The notes below the pieces were generated by a model, which saw nothing but the letters and a program-made list of their open reading frames with translations, was not told the DNA's origin and did no database searches. DNA of 64,000 bases from DATJPW01 sp963752855 (GTDB lineage: Bacteria > Desulfobacterota > Desulfomonilia > Desulfomonilales > Desulfomonilaceae): positions 124,001 through 188,000 of the forward strand of contig CAVVZX010000035.1 in NCBI GenBank assembly GCA_963752855.1. The letters are read 5' to 3'. Position numbers and translations under genes: made by a program. Shown here one piece after another: positions 1-9,744 of this stretch; the first letter of the stretch is position 1; each line of letters begins with the position of its first letter.

Positions 1-65
1 CACCTCCTATTCCTGAAGAAGAGAGAACTGTAGTAAGAAAGAAAGCAAAACCTGACGCTGAATAG
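1..65 (+). CDS. possible C-terminal tail of an upstream gene (partial)
   Basis: Frame 3 is open from the window edge and ends at a TAG at 63-65. It encodes about 20 residues rich in proline, glutamate and lysine, ending KKAKPDAE. That would fit a disordered C-terminal tail, but nothing identifies the protein, and a 60-base open frame can occur by chance. Confidence 0.2.
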   Translation, partial: PPIPEEERTVVRKKAKPDAE

Positions 66-596
66 GATTCCCGGTTTGCTTTTCTTGCTGTAATGTCCAC
101 TCAAGAATATCAAGGAAGCGCAGCCGATCTTCCGAACTTGAAATGGCCTTATCGGGACAGTGGGGTCCTTGTGGTCTTCTCGGCGACAATGACTCTCCAC
201 GGCCCGTTCTTTTCTTGTTCAAACCACCGGCTGCCGGCGCATCGGCATCTCAGCAAGTCCGAGTATTTGCGCTTCTATTATCCCGAGTACAAAAAAATGA
301 TATCTTCTATTGCCACGATCCGGAAAGTGGAATGGGTGATTCTCGACTGCATTCGTGGATGCGAAGGCCCGACCGTTGGCGTCGCAGAAAAAACGATTGC
401 GCCCGCCCAAGCGCGGACATGGGGTCATGACCTCTAAAGGCCACATGGGCGCTGAGCTGGAGTTAGATGAAAAAGTGACCGAAACCAAGATTGACATCTT
501 CCTGGAGGGCGCCGGACGGAAGAAACCCAAAGCGTAAGCGTAGGAAAGACCAAGAGGCCAATACAAATTCCCCCCAGACCGGAAGGAGGTCTCCAT
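66..596. other. 531 bp without a recognisable gene
   Basis: Several short open frames occur here on both strands, the longest plus-strand one being about 114 codons, but none has a recognisable motif or a convincing ribosome binding site. A 37-residue plus-strand frame (ATG at 427, stop at 535-537) lies just before the next gene and could be the end of a decayed gene. The strong Shine-Dalgarno sequence GGAAGGAGG at 581-589 belongs to the gene starting at 597. Confidence 0.4.
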
Positions 597-1373
597 ATGA
601 TCACTGCGGGAATTGACTGTGGCGCTAAGAACACAAAAACCGTCATCCTGAAAGACGGTAAGATAATCGGAAGAGGTTCCGCTCTCACCGGATTCGATCA
701 GGCTCAGTCAGTCAAGGACTCCCTGGAAATGGCCCTGAAAAACGCCGGTGTTAAGCAGGATCAGATCGAGCACGTGGGGGGAACAGGGTCCGGCGCAAAA
801 TCTATCAAAGAGGCGGACGTTATTGTCAATAACATCAAAGCCATTGCGGCCGCGGCCAATTATTTCTTCCCAAATTCCAGAACAGTCGTGGATGTAGGCG
901 CGGAGGAAGCGCGAGCGGCTAAGGTAAACGAAAGAGGCGCCGTGGTCGACTTCGCGATCAATGATAAATGCGCCGCAGGCGCGGGGGCCTTTATCGAAGC
1001 TATGTCCAGAGCGCTTGAGACTCCTCTCGAGCAGCTGGGACCCCTTGCGCTATCATCTACCAACGCCATCCAACTGAATGCCCAGTGCGCCATATTTGCC
1101 GAATCCGAGGTGGTGGGTCTTATCCATGCCAAAATCGAGAAGAAAGACATAAGCAAAGCCATTCATGACGCTATTGCCAGCAGAATAGTATCCATGATTC
1201 GCCGCATTGGTGTGAATCCCGATGTGGTCTTAGTAGGTGGGGTCGCTTACAATCCCGGATTCGTCGGCGCGTTTCAAAGAGAATTAGGGCTGGAAAAAGT
1301 ATACATCCCCGAATTGCCGGAATATGCCGCCGCCACAGGCGCGGCCGCTGTCGCCGCGCAGAATGGCCGGTAA
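597..1373 (+). CDS. BcrA/BcrD/BadF/BadG-family activator ATPase (benzoyl-CoA reductase / 2-hydroxyacyl-CoA dehydratase type)
   Basis: A 258-residue ASKHA-fold ATPase. Members of this family bind a [4Fe-4S] cluster at a dimer interface and use ATP hydrolysis to push a low-potential electron into benzoyl-CoA reductase or a 2-hydroxyacyl-CoA dehydratase. The sequence shows the first phosphate motif (AGIDCGAKNTKT, residues 3-14), the two cluster-ligand cysteine motifs (NDKCAAGAGAF near residue 122 and NAQCAIFAESE near 162), and the glycine-rich adenosine motif VLVGGVAYNPG. The second phosphate motif reads VDVGAEEARA rather than the usual DxGGQDxK, so this resembles the BcrD/BzdQ-like partner rather than the main activator. 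The start is set by GGAAGGAGG eight bases upstream. The next gene follows after 33 bp and encodes the second ATPase, so the two probably form a heterodimer. The catalytic subunits are not in the window, so the substrate is unknown. Confidence 0.85.
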   Translation: MITAGIDCGAKNTKTVILKDGKIIGRGSALTGFDQAQSVKDSLEMALKNAGVKQDQIEHVGGTGSGAKSIKEADVIVNNIKAIAAAANYFFPNSRTVVDVGAEEARAAKVNERGAVVDFAINDKCAAGAGAFIEAMSRALETPLEQLGPLALSSTNAIQLNAQCAIFAESEVVGLIHAKIEKKDISKAIHDAIASRIVSMIRRIGVNPDVVLVGGVAYNPGFVGAFQRELGLEKVYIPELPEYAAATGAAAVAAQNGR

Positions 1374-1406
1374 CCGATATCGGGCATATGACTGGAGGAC
1401 ATATAA

Positions 1407-2606
1407 ATGGCTGAGGCTCAAAAACCGGAATACTGGCGGTGGTTGGAAACCAACTGGGTGAATCCTGACGTAAATTGGAAGGACGCTCAGTTTATTACCG
1501 CCGGAATCGATGTGGGGTCTGTCAGTTCTCAAGCTGTGATAATGGTCGACGGCAAGGTGTATGCTTACGGCAATATGAGGACCGGATCCGACAGCCCTGA
1601 TAGCGCTAAGAATGCTCTCAAATTCGCCTTGGGAAAAACCGATATGCCCGAGAACGCTATCCATTACTGCATAGGGACTGGTTACGGTCGGGTCAATGTC
1701 CCCATGGCGGATAGGTCCGTCACCGAGATCGCATGTCACGCCAGAGGCGCTAATTTCATGTACGGAAATAAGGTGCGCACTGTTCTCGACGTAGGTGGAC
1801 AGGATATCAAAGCCATCCGATGTGACGACAAGGGTAAGGTCACCAACTTCTTAATGAATGACAAATGTGCGGCAGGAACCGGTCGTGGCATGGAAGTTTT
1901 TGCTGATCTGTTGTCAGTCCCTATCGGAGAAGTTGGTGATCGATCTTTTCAGATCGATGCGGAGCCGATCCCAGTGTCCAGCACGTGCGTGGTATATGCT
2001 AAATCAGAAGCCACCTGCCTCCTGCGCAAGGGTTCGAGCACCAACGAGGTTCTTGCGGCGTACTGCGCCGCTATGGCGAACCGTATGTTTTCTCTTCTGG
2101 AAAGAGTCGGAATAGAGCCTGAATTCGCCATAACCGGGGGGATGGCTAAGAACAAAGGAGTTGTCGGCAGGCTGAAAAAGAAGATCGGTCTTGAACCGTT
2201 GAAGACCGAGTGGGATACTCAGCTCGCCGGTGGTATAGGCGCAGCGCTCTTCGGATTGGCTCTATGTCAGAAAGGCAAAGGGCAGAGGGAAAGTAGGAGG
2301 CGGGCGCATAATAATATGCTTGCAAACTATGGTTACAGTGACGGCTCAGGCGATTATTTCATAACTATTGACACCGACAAATGTAATGGATGCGGAGATT
2401 GCGTTTCAGCGTGTCCTGCCAAGGTTTTTCAAGTCGTGGATGAGGACCCTAATGATCCGATGAACGACCGGCCTCTTGCAATTGTCAGGCAAGATAAGAA
2501 AAAGAAGATCAAATACGAGTGCGGGCCGTGCAAGCCGCCGACGAATCGGCCGCCTCTGCCCTGTGTGACTGCTTGTAAGACCGGGGCGATTTCACATTCC
2601 TGGTAG
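1407..2606 (+). CDS. BcrA/BzdQ-like activator ATPase fused to a C-terminal 2[4Fe-4S] ferredoxin domain
   Basis: A 399-residue protein. Residues about 30-290 are an activator ATPase of the BcrA/BzdP/BzdQ type: AGIDVGSVSSQAV, the second phosphate motif LDVGGQDIKAI, cluster cysteines in NDKCAAGTGRG (near 152) and SSTCVVYAKSE, and the adenosine motif AITGGMAKNKGV. Residues about 317-399 form a ferredoxin-like domain with CNGCGDCVSACPAK and a second, spread set of cysteines (CGPCK, CVTACKTG). In characterised benzoyl-CoA reductase clusters the ferredoxin is usually a separate gene; here the electron donor is joined to the ATPase. The start is preceded by GGAGG at 1393-1397. The pair 597-2606 forms one transcription unit ending at a hairpin terminator. 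The ATPase call is firm; the identity of the reductase it serves is inference. Confidence 0.85.
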   Translation: MAEAQKPEYWRWLETNWVNPDVNWKDAQFITAGIDVGSVSSQAVIMVDGKVYAYGNMRTGSDSPDSAKNALKFALGKTDMPENAIHYCIGTGYGRVNVPMADRSVTEIACHARGANFMYGNKVRTVLDVGGQDIKAIRCDDKGKVTNFLMNDKCAAGTGRGMEVFADLLSVPIGEVGDRSFQIDAEPIPVSSTCVVYAKSEATCLLRKGSSTNEVLAAYCAAMANRMFSLLERVGIEPEFAITGGMAKNKGVVGRLKKKIGLEPLKTEWDTQLAGGIGAALFGLALCQKGKGQRESRRRAHNNMLANYGYSDGSGDYFITIDTDKCNGCGDCVSACPAKVFQVVDEDPNDPMNDRPLAIVRQDKKKKIKYECGPCKPPTNRPPLPCVTACKTGAISHSW

Positions 2607-2641
2607 AAAAGGGCCGTGATTGCGAAACCCCGGCCTTTTTT
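2607..2641 (+). terminator. intrinsic terminator after the activator ATPase pair
   Basis: Directly after the stop at 2606, AAAAGGGCCG pairs with CGGCC followed by seven T residues (GGCCG 2612-2616 with CGGCC 2631-2635). The A-run before the stem makes it potentially active in both directions, which suits the convergent rluD-like gene ending at 2728. Confidence 0.75.
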
Positions 2642-2727
2642 GTAGATACTGCGGGACACAGACCGGTAGAGACCCCATTCATCCGAAATGGAATTGCCTC
2701 GGCGCCTTATGTGATGCCCCTTTGAAT

Positions 2728-3736
2728 TTATTTCTTCGCGTCGCGCAAGACTCGTATCGCCTCGGCCATGTCCTCGGGAAGAGGCGAATAAAACTCCACA
2801 TATTGCGAGGTTCCCGGATGTATGAACCCCAGGACCGCAGCGTGCAACGCCTGCCTTTTTATGTGTTCCGAAGCTTTTCTTAACCGAACCATCTTGGCTT
2901 CCGTCTTTCTACCAGGTTTTCCATATACATGGTCCCCGGCCACGGGCAGCCCGACGGAGGCTAAATGCGCCCGGATCTGGTGGGTTCGTCCGGTCTCAGG
3001 CGCAACGGCCAGCAGCGTCCAACCGCCGAGTCGCTCAATGACGCGCCACCGTGTCACAGCTCGCCGTCCTTTGCGAGTGTGTACCGACATCCTTTTCCTA
3101 TCCTTGACGTGTCTGCCCAAAGGCGCGTCTATCAGACCCTCATCCCGACCCGGATTAGCTCGAGCCAGCGCCAGATAAATTCGTCCAACCGAATGTCGTT
3201 TGAATTGACCCGCCAGCGCGGCATGAGCTTGGACAGTCTTGGCCACAACCATCACGCCGGATGTATCCTTGTCCAGGCGGTGAACTATCCCCCAGCGATC
3301 CTCATCCCCGACCCCTATCATTTGAGGTCTTGTCTCCACAAGAGCCTCCATGAGCGTGACGGAACGACAGCCCGCGGCAGGATGGACCACCAGCCCCGGC
3401 GGTTTATCGACTACAATGAGATCATTATCTTCCAAAATTATTTCAAGATCAGGAAGCAGCTCTTCAGAAACTCGTGCGCGACGATCCGGGCTCCGGCAGG
3501 ATTCGCACACGATCGCCTGGTTGCAGTCTACTCGAAGGTCGCAATGGCTGCCCTTCCAGCAGAGCGCGTCCCGAACGAATTAGCCGAGTGAATTGGGAAC
3601 GGGCGCCAAGGCCGGGAAAACAGGCGGCCAAGACCCGATCCGCTCGGTCAGGGATTGCATCTTCAGGAATGGTGAGAAATGAAGGAGCGTCCATTGCTTG
3701 TTCGTTGGGTCGCCGGACGAACTTTGGTAGAAGCAA
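2728..3736 (-). CDS. rluD: RluD-type 23S rRNA pseudouridine synthase (one frameshift)
   Basis: Two overlapping minus-strand frames make up one RluA/RluD-family protein. The upstream frame (3736 to 3464) holds the S4 RNA-binding domain (RADRVLAACFP to LQPGDRVRI); the downstream frame (to 2728) holds the catalytic domain with VVDKPPGLVVHPAAG, the HRLDKDTSG motif carrying the catalytic aspartate, and GRTHQIRAHL. In the family these domains are continuous, the S4 part leading through an acidic linker into the ILYEDDDLLVVNKP-type strand, so a one-base shift near 3470-3500 is inferred. RluD modifies helix 69 of 23S rRNA. The true start may be the internal methionine of MDAPSFLTIPED, about 14 codons after the first ATG. 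selA lies 51 bp upstream on the same strand. Confidence 0.8.
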
Positions 3737-3786
3737 TTCCGACTCTTGGATCTGAACAGGGAGGGCGGATTTTGGTGGCCGAATCT

Positions 3787-5199
3787 TTATTTTTTGCCCA
3801 AAACCGCTCCGACCAGATTGGGGATGAGCGCAGCCTGGTCTTTGAGCATGGTTCGTGGATCCAATAGCAGCGCCTCATCTTTGACTATCGCTATTACCGG
3901 CGGTTCACCGGACCTCAAGCCCTGTTCCAGCCGCGCGGCGGAAATTTTCCGTGGCCGTATGGCGACACGCGGCCCGGGGAGATCGCTCATGGGTAGCGCT
4001 CCACCTCCTACTCTGCCGATACCGGGCTCAACATTTATCTCAGCCAGATCGCCGACCCGCTCCTTTATCGCAGCGGCCAACTTTGCGGCGCTCTCTTCCA
4101 GTTGCTCCGGCGCTCTCATGATCATGTCCAATGTCGGTATCCCTTTAGTAGGTCCTTCCGGTCGCACGTATTCTTCAAGGGTAGCTTCAAGGCCCGCAAG
4201 CGTAAGTTTGTCCATACGCAGGGCCCGTGCCAGAGGATTAGTGCGCATCTTCTCAATCAGGTCTGCTCTGCCGGCCAAAATGCCTGCCTGCGGACCGCCC
4301 AGCAGCTTGTCTCCACTGAAGCTGACCACGTCTATTCCCTTGGAAACCACCTCTTGAACCGTTGTCTCATCAGCGAGGCCGTAAGGCGCCAAATCCGCAA
4401 GACAACCGCTGCCGAGGTCCATCATTGTCGGGATGCCTTTTTCCTTTCCGAGAGCTGCAAGTTCGTCCAGCGAGACTTCACTGGTGAACCCCACTATGCG
4501 GTAATTGCTCGTGTGCACCTTCAGAATCAGGGCCGTGTTCTCATTAATCGCTCCCGCGTAGTCTCTAGGATGGGTCCGGTTGGTTGTCCCTACTTCTCTT
4601 AGTATGGCGCCTGAACGCGCCATGACATCGGGTATTCGGAATGAGCCGCCTATCTCGATGAGTTCTCCACGGGAAACAATGACCTCACGCCCGGCAGCGA
4701 GGCTCGACAACGCAAGCAGGACAGCGGCAGCGTTGTTATTCACCGCCAGAGTAGCTTCCGCTCCGGTAAGTTCCTCCATCAACTGGCGCAGATGAGAGTT
4801 CCTTTCGCCCCGTCGTCCGTTTTCGAGGTCGTATTCCAGGTTGGAATACGACATAGCCATTTCCGCGATTCGATCAATGACTCTCATGGACAAAGGAGAC
4901 CGGCCGAGATTGGTGTGCACAATAACGCCCGTGGCGTTGATTACCGGCTTTAGCTTGGGCCCAAGCCGGCGCATTCCGATACCGCCGGCTCGAAAAATTA
5001 TGGCCGGAGTGCGACATGCCTCCTTGGTGGCTTTTCCCTGGCGTATTTCTTCCCTCAGCTCGTCCACAGCGGCCCTGACCAACCGCTTGACCAGCGGCTC
5101 CGAGTAGGCTTCTCTCAGAGAGTCCAGCAAAGGATCGGCCAGTATCCTGTCGATTGAGGGAATAACTCTTAACAGACTGCCCTTGGAATCGTCATCCAT
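3787..5199 (-). CDS. selA: L-seryl-tRNA(Sec) selenium transferase SelA
   Basis: A 470-residue PLP-dependent enzyme that converts seryl-tRNA(Sec) to selenocysteinyl-tRNA(Sec) using selenophosphate. The length is normal for the family. An N-terminal tRNA-binding helical region is followed by VINATGVIVHTNLGRSPLS, AVNNNAAAVLLAL, GSFRIPDVM and the PLP-lysine motif SFSGDKLLGGPQAG (lysine near residue 295). The frame is intact. It sits between the RluD-like gene and a small secreted protein, all on the minus strand. The elongation factor SelB is encoded 30 kb away (33603-35528). No tRNA(Sec) gene was found in the window. Confidence 0.95.
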   Translation of the reverse strand: MDDDSKGSLLRVIPSIDRILADPLLDSLREAYSEPLVKRLVRAAVDELREEIRQGKATKEACRTPAIIFRAGGIGMRRLGPKLKPVINATGVIVHTNLGRSPLSMRVIDRIAEMAMSYSNLEYDLENGRRGERNSHLRQLMEELTGAEATLAVNNNAAAVLLALSSLAAGREVIVSRGELIEIGGSFRIPDVMARSGAILREVGTTNRTHPRDYAGAINENTALILKVHTSNYRIVGFTSEVSLDELAALGKEKGIPTMMDLGSGCLADLAPYGLADETTVQEVVSKGIDVVSFSGDKLLGGPQAGILAGRADLIEKMRTNPLARALRMDKLTLAGLEATLEEYVRPEGPTKGIPTLDMIMRAPEQLEESAAKLAAAIKERVGDLAEINVEPGIGRVGGGALPMSDLPGPRVAIRPRKISAARLEQGLRSGEPPVIAIVKDEALLLDPRTMLKDQAALIPNLVGAVLGKK

Positions 5200-5214
5200 G
5201 AGTCTATGTCCTTA

Positions 5215-5739
5215 TTAAGAAGCTCTCAGTTTAAACGAGTTAACGGCCTTGTCGAACGCGGGAGCAAACGACTCGAACTCCTTGGCCGGGGCAGAAAATT
5301 CGACATCGATCATTTTCTTGTCCGTGATGACAATCAACCGCCATATCCTTGATCTCAGGGGGTCTTCCGGGGGCTTTTCCTTGTACAACAGAGCGTGGGC
5401 GCCTTTTATTTTAAGCGTCCGCACTTCCTCCATCCTCTTGTCCTTGTCCGCGGCTTTGCGCAATGCCTTAAATAAGATGTCTCTGGATTCATGGAAAAGG
5501 TCTCCGACAATAAGGAAGATCTCTCCGGAATCCTTTGTCCATTTCAGGATGCCGCCTTCTTCAACGGGCTGGGACTGAAAACCTTCCGGGATTTTCATGT
5601 CAAAAAAACGGCCGGGTATGTCTATGGTGGAAGGGGCGCTTTCCTCAGCAGGCGCTTTTTCTCCCTGAGCCCAACCGAGCGCGGCGACGAGGAGCAGGGC
5701 AAAACAGATGTTTCCCACCTTAAGTAAATTATTTTTCAC
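5215..5739 (-). CDS. small exported protein of unknown function
   Basis: A 174-residue protein with a clear signal peptide (basic start KNNLLK, hydrophobic core ICFALLLVAALGWA) followed by an acidic linker and a globular region with FFDMKIPEGF, WTKDSGEIFLIVGD and FSAPAKEFESFAPAF. That pattern resembles small periplasmic alpha/beta proteins of the PsbP-like or DUF1795 kind, where a protein-stability or lipid-related role is often suggested, but the match is not strong enough to name. GTG at 5739 is chosen as start because GGAGG lies eight bases upstream and the signal peptide begins there; the longer frame to 5799 adds a non-signal extension. selA begins 16 bp beyond its end, so the two may be co-transcribed. 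Confidence 0.6.
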   Translation of the reverse strand: MKNNLLKVGNICFALLLVAALGWAQGEKAPAEESAPSTIDIPGRFFDMKIPEGFQSQPVEEGGILKWTKDSGEIFLIVGDLFHESRDILFKALRKAADKDKRMEEVRTLKIKGAHALLYKEKPPEDPLRSRIWRLIVITDKKMIDVEFSAPAKEFESFAPAFDKAVNSFKLRAS

Positions 5740-5913
5740 GGGAAGGGCCTCCGTCTTTCTGCGGAATGAAGATTCCCCCAAGTAGACGGCCTGAGTCATT
5801 TGGGAGGCGGTGGTTCAATTTTTGCCCTTGAACATCAGATCGCGAGGCGAAAAATTGACCTGGGATGCGTGGATTGATAGCATGATTAGGTCATCCTGTC
5901 AAAAGAGTCAAAA

Positions 5914-7246
5914 ATGAAATCGCTTACGATGAATAGAACAGCTCTCGTGCAAGTGCTGGGCTGTAAGGTGAATCAGGCCGAAGCCGCATCCCTGGCCGGC
6001 ATTCTGGAACAAAACGGCTATCGAATTGATTCGAGCGCTGTTGAACCCGAATTGGCGCTTGTCCACACATGCTGTGTCACTATGAAAGCTGAAGGCAAAT
6101 CCAGACGAATGGTAAGTCGTTTGCTGGCAAAATACCCATCAGCAAAGGTGCTGGTCAGCGGGTGTCTCGCGGAGATTAGCCCTTCCACCCTCGAAGCGCT
6201 TTCGGAACGAGTTGTCGTGCTTGGCGCTTTCGATAAGGACCGTTTATCCGAGTTCCTAAAGGCTGACGGGAAACCAATTCCGAAGGTTACGCCGGAACGT
6301 TCGTCCTTGCGAAGGAGTTTTATCGATCCGGGTCCATCGCGACTTCCGGGCCGATCACGCGCCTTCTTGAAAATCCAGGACGGCTGCTCAAGTCGCTGCG
6401 CCTATTGCATAGTCCCCGCTGCGAGAGGGCCGTCGAGAAGTTTGCCCCGGAAGTCCGTCATAGAACATGTCCGGAATCTTTACGAACAGGGGTTCGCGGA
6501 GATAGTTCTCACCGGAGTGCACCTGGGACACTATGGCCGAGACCTGCAACCGCGGATGTGTCTGGAAGATTTGCTCGATAGCCTTCTCGATGAATCCTCC
6601 GGCCCCCGCTTCAGGTTAAGTTCCGTGGAACCGAATGAAATCACCCCTCGCCTTATCGCAATGGTATCCAGTAATCACCGCCTCTGTAGGCACTTTCATA
6701 TTCCGTTACAGAGCGGTGACGATGAGATCCTGAATCGGATGGGAAGACCTTACAATACGTCTGTGATTCGCGGTTTCATGGAACAAATACACGACCAAGT
6801 TCCTGACGCATGTGTGGGGTTCGATATCATGGTGGGATTTCCCGGCGAGGATGACTCGTCCTTTATTAAGACAAAGAGTCTGATCGAAGATCTGAACCCC
6901 GCATATTTGCACGTATTTCCGTTTTCTCCCAGACCGGGAACAGCGGCCGCCGGTTTCAAACCACGGGTTCCCGAGAAGATAAAAGGTGAGAGGGTCGATG
7001 AGTTGAGGTCGCTGTCCGCAAAGCTAAGACTCAATTTTTATGAACGATTCCTGGGGCGCAGGTTGTGCGCGGCGCCGCGAGTCGCAATCAGCCGATGGAT
7101 GGACTACGGGGAGAACGGACAATTATATCCCGGTTCTGACGCGCCTGCCTTCACATTTTCGTGACAGGGTCGAATTTGACGTTGTTATTGAGAAAGTGGA
7201 ATCCGGCAAAGTTTGGGGAAGCGTAGCGGACCTCAAGGAATCGTGA
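5914..7246 (+). CDS. mtaB: MtaB-type tRNA methylthiotransferase (one frameshift near the C terminus)
   Basis: A radical-SAM methylthiotransferase of the MiaB/RimO/MtaB family; MtaB converts t6A37 to ms2t6A37 in tRNAs reading ANN codons. The N-terminal UPF0004 domain has the three cysteines of the auxiliary cluster (LGCKVNQAEA, HTCCVTMKAE, SGCLAE); the radical-SAM motif is CSSRCAYCIVP at about residue 159, with LKIQDG just before it as in MtaB. HIPLQSGDDEILNRM and MVGFPGEDD follow. The frame stops at 7164, but the TRAM-like end continues in the next frame (TTGRTDNYIPVL to the stop at 7246), so a one-base shift around 7065-7100 is inferred. The start is ATG 5914 or ATG 5929. It is divergent from the exported-protein gene. 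Confidence 0.85.
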
Positions 7247-7342
7247 TAGCGAGGGCGATGCCCCGAAGCAATCTTCTATCTCACGCAACTGAATGGTCGC
7301 AATCCCTTCCATTCTCCTGCTACATGCGCTATTTCTTATCAA

Positions 7343-8269
7343 ATGTCATTGGTGCTAAACAGTATCCTTCCGGTCTTCGCGGTCATTGCGCTGGGCAGTT
7401 TTCTGAAGCGGTCCGCGATGATCGACGAAAACTTTGTCAGAGTCTCCGATAGGCTTGTCTATTATATCTTCCTTCCACTGCTGCTTTTCTGGAAAATCGG
7501 GAAGCCCTCGGAAGCTGCTATCATTGACTGGCGATTCATTGCCGGAACGCTACTCGCGATCTTCGTCGTTTTCGTGCTCAGTCTTATCATTGCGAAGTTG
7601 CTCAAAATGCCGGCCCGCGCGGTTGGCTCCTTTTCTCAGAGTTGCTATCGTTTCAACTCATACATCGGCATTGCGGTGATCTTAACAGCAATAGGAGAGA
7701 ACGGCGTAAAAGAGTTCGGTGTGCTGATCGGGTTCGCTGTTCCTCTTATCAATGTCTTAGCTGTTTCCTCCATGATACGGTATTCAGGACAAAACGATTC
7801 GCAAGAACGAAGATGGCTTTTCCTCTTCAAATCAGTCGCCGCCAATCCATTGATTATTTCATGTCTTTTGGGCATCCTGTACTCCAATTTAGGAATACCG
7901 TTCCCGATTTTAGTTGAAAGGCTTCTAGATCTGACGTCTGCGATGTCATTGCCGTTAGCCCTGATATCGGTGGGCGGTTCGCTGACGTTCTCGAAATTTC
8001 GAGGACATTTCGCCTACTCGCTCATTGCGGCGTTCTGCAAGCTGGCGGCGCTGCCGGCGCTGGGTTATCTTTTGCTGAAGCAGTTGAGCATAGCTGAAAC
8101 AGCATTCAAGGTTGCCATGATATATTTTGCTCTGCCCACGTCTCCGCAGAATCATATTTTGTCCGCCCTGCTCGACAGCGACCCGGATTTGGCTACCTCA
8201 GCCGTGGTCCTCTCCACGATGTTGTCAATCGTCTCGCTTTCTGTAATCCTTATTCTTTTTGTGAATTGA
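7343..8269 (+). CDS. AEC (auxin efflux carrier) family permease
   Basis: A 308-residue integral membrane protein of the AEC family (Mem_trans), whose bacterial members move organic acids such as malate or malonate, or amino acids. About ten hydrophobic segments are visible in two halves of five, with the family features ILPVFAVIALGSFLKR at the start, NSYIGIAVI in the middle and the second-half pattern PLALISVGGSLTF. Length and topology are normal and the frame is intact. The substrate cannot be inferred. The downstream ttcA frame begins within about 15 bp of the stop, so co-transcription is likely. Confidence 0.85.
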   Translation: MSLVLNSILPVFAVIALGSFLKRSAMIDENFVRVSDRLVYYIFLPLLLFWKIGKPSEAAIIDWRFIAGTLLAIFVVFVLSLIIAKLLKMPARAVGSFSQSCYRFNSYIGIAVILTAIGENGVKEFGVLIGFAVPLINVLAVSSMIRYSGQNDSQERRWLFLFKSVAANPLIISCLLGILYSNLGIPFPILVERLLDLTSAMSLPLALISVGGSLTFSKFRGHFAYSLIAAFCKLAALPALGYLLLKQLSIAETAFKVAMIYFALPTSPQNHILSALLDSDPDLATSAVVLSTMLSIVSLSVILILFVN

Positions 8270-8280
8270 CCGTCCATAAC

Positions 8281-9022
8281 ATGAAGACACCTTTGTTCAA
8301 ATCGATAACGCGGCTGGTCGGGAAAGCTATTGGGGATTTCGGTCTGATCGAAGGCGGGGACCGAATACTTGTCGCTCTATCCGGCGGTAAAGATTCCTGG
8401 ACCCTACTGTTGGCCCTGAGAGAACTTCAGCGGAAGGCCCCGATAAGTTTTCACCTTGGCGCAGTGACTGTTCATCCGGGGCCCGAAATATTTGATTGCG
8501 CAGGGATCCAAGAGCGGTTGAGCGGCGAAGACATCCCATATTGGATCATCCCCGCGGACATCGTGGAGGTAGTCAAAGAAAATCTGACGCCGGGCACGAG
8601 CCCTTGCTCATTTTGCGCGAGGCTTCGCCGGGGGATTCTCTACACTTTTGCAGCCGAAGCAGCGATGGAATAAAATCGCCCTGGGCCATCATCTTGATGA
8701 CTTCATTGAAACTCTGCTGCTTAACTTATTCTTCAACGGCTCAATAAAAGGGATGAGCCCAAATCTTTTGTCGGACGACGGCAGGAACAGAGTCATCCGT
8801 CCTCTGGTGTATGTTAGAGAAGAAATGACAAGGCAGTATGCCCAAAGTGTGGGCGTTCCGATCGTGGGCTGCTCCTGCGGGTTTCAAGGAATGGTCGCTT
8901 CGCGGCGGCGCTGGATTAAGGAGTTGCTTTCGCAGATAGAGCACGAAGTCCCTGATGTGAAATCCAATCTTTTGGCGGCTATGGGCAGGGTTCAGAGCAG
9001 GCATCTGCTGAAGCGGGTTTGA
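8281..9022 (+). CDS. ttcA: TtcA-type tRNA 2-thiocytidine synthetase (one frameshift)
   Basis: A PP-loop ATPase with cysteine pairs, as in TtcA, which thiolates C32 of some tRNAs. The first frame (to 8673) carries the PP-loop VALSGGKDSWTLL near residue 34 and the CSFCARLRRG cysteine pair near residue 110. The second frame (to 9022) continues with NKIALGHHLDDFIETLLLN, the hallmark that normally follows about 20 residues after the cysteine pair, and ends with the CGFQG motif. A one-base indel around 8650-8673 therefore splits one gene. ATG 8281 is preferred to the upstream TTG because it starts the usual N terminus before the ITRLVGKAIGDF helix. A TtcA-family paralogue with another substrate is possible. 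Confidence 0.82.
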
Positions 9023-9091
9023 AGACAGACCTTGCGGAATGTATGTCGACGAATCATATAAGATAATGTGAAACCGCGGCGGAGAAATGAG

Positions 9092-9729
9092 ATGTTTACC
9101 GGAATAATCGAAGCTCGTGGCGAAATAAGAAGTATTGAGCCTATGGGTGAATTCGTCAGGATTCGGATACATCCGACCTGGATTTGTCGGACGTAAGAGA
9201 AGGGGACTCCATCTCAGTAGATGGGGCCTGTCTCACGGCAATCAGCGTGAACTCCTCACATCGTGAGCTGGCCGCTGATGTTTCATCCGAGACCCTTTCT
9301 GTGTCCACACTCGGCGAACTGAAAACAGGTTCGACCGTGAACCTGGAAAAGGCTATGCGATTGGATTCTCGCCTGGGCGGTCATTTGGTTGCGGGGCATG
9401 TGGATTGTGTGGGGCGAATCATTGAGAAACGCCGCGCCGGGCCGGGTTGGATATTGGGCTTTCAGGTCGATTCCGGGCGTTATCTTATTGAAAAAGGGAG
9501 CGTGGCTGTAGATGGAATCAGCCTCACAGTCAATACCGTCGAAGAAGCCAGATTCCGAGTGATGATCATTCCCCAAACCGCAGCGACCACCGGGTTGACC
9601 CAAAAAAAGATCAATGATAAGGTAAACGTGGAGTTCGACCTCATCGGAAAATACGTTGAGAAGTTTGTCTCCACCAAAGGGGAATCCGGAATAACCGAAG
9701 CAAAACTGAAAGAATATGGATTTGCATAA
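9092..9729 (+). CDS. ribE: riboflavin synthase alpha subunit (one frameshift)
   Basis: Riboflavin synthase dismutates two 6,7-dimethyl-8-ribityllumazines into riboflavin and a pyrimidine. ATG 9092 begins the invariant MFTGIIE. That frame stops at about 9182, but the family continues in the next frame as SDLDLSDVREGDSISVDGAC, giving a one-base shift around 9155-9175. Two lumazine-binding repeats follow the usual pattern (GDSISVDGACLT with GGHLVAGHVDCVG; GSVAVDGISLTV with the C-terminal helix). The complete protein would be about 212 residues, normal for the family. ribBA follows after 15 bp with GGAGG between. Because this is the only visible source of an essential enzyme, the shift is more likely a sequence error than a real lesion. 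Confidence 0.88.
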
Positions 9730-9744
9730 GGAGGAGCGCCTGAA

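Noticed and set aside
9023..9091. FMN riboswitch ahead of ribE
   Set aside because: The gap is only 69 bp and none of the conserved RFN-element stems can be drawn.
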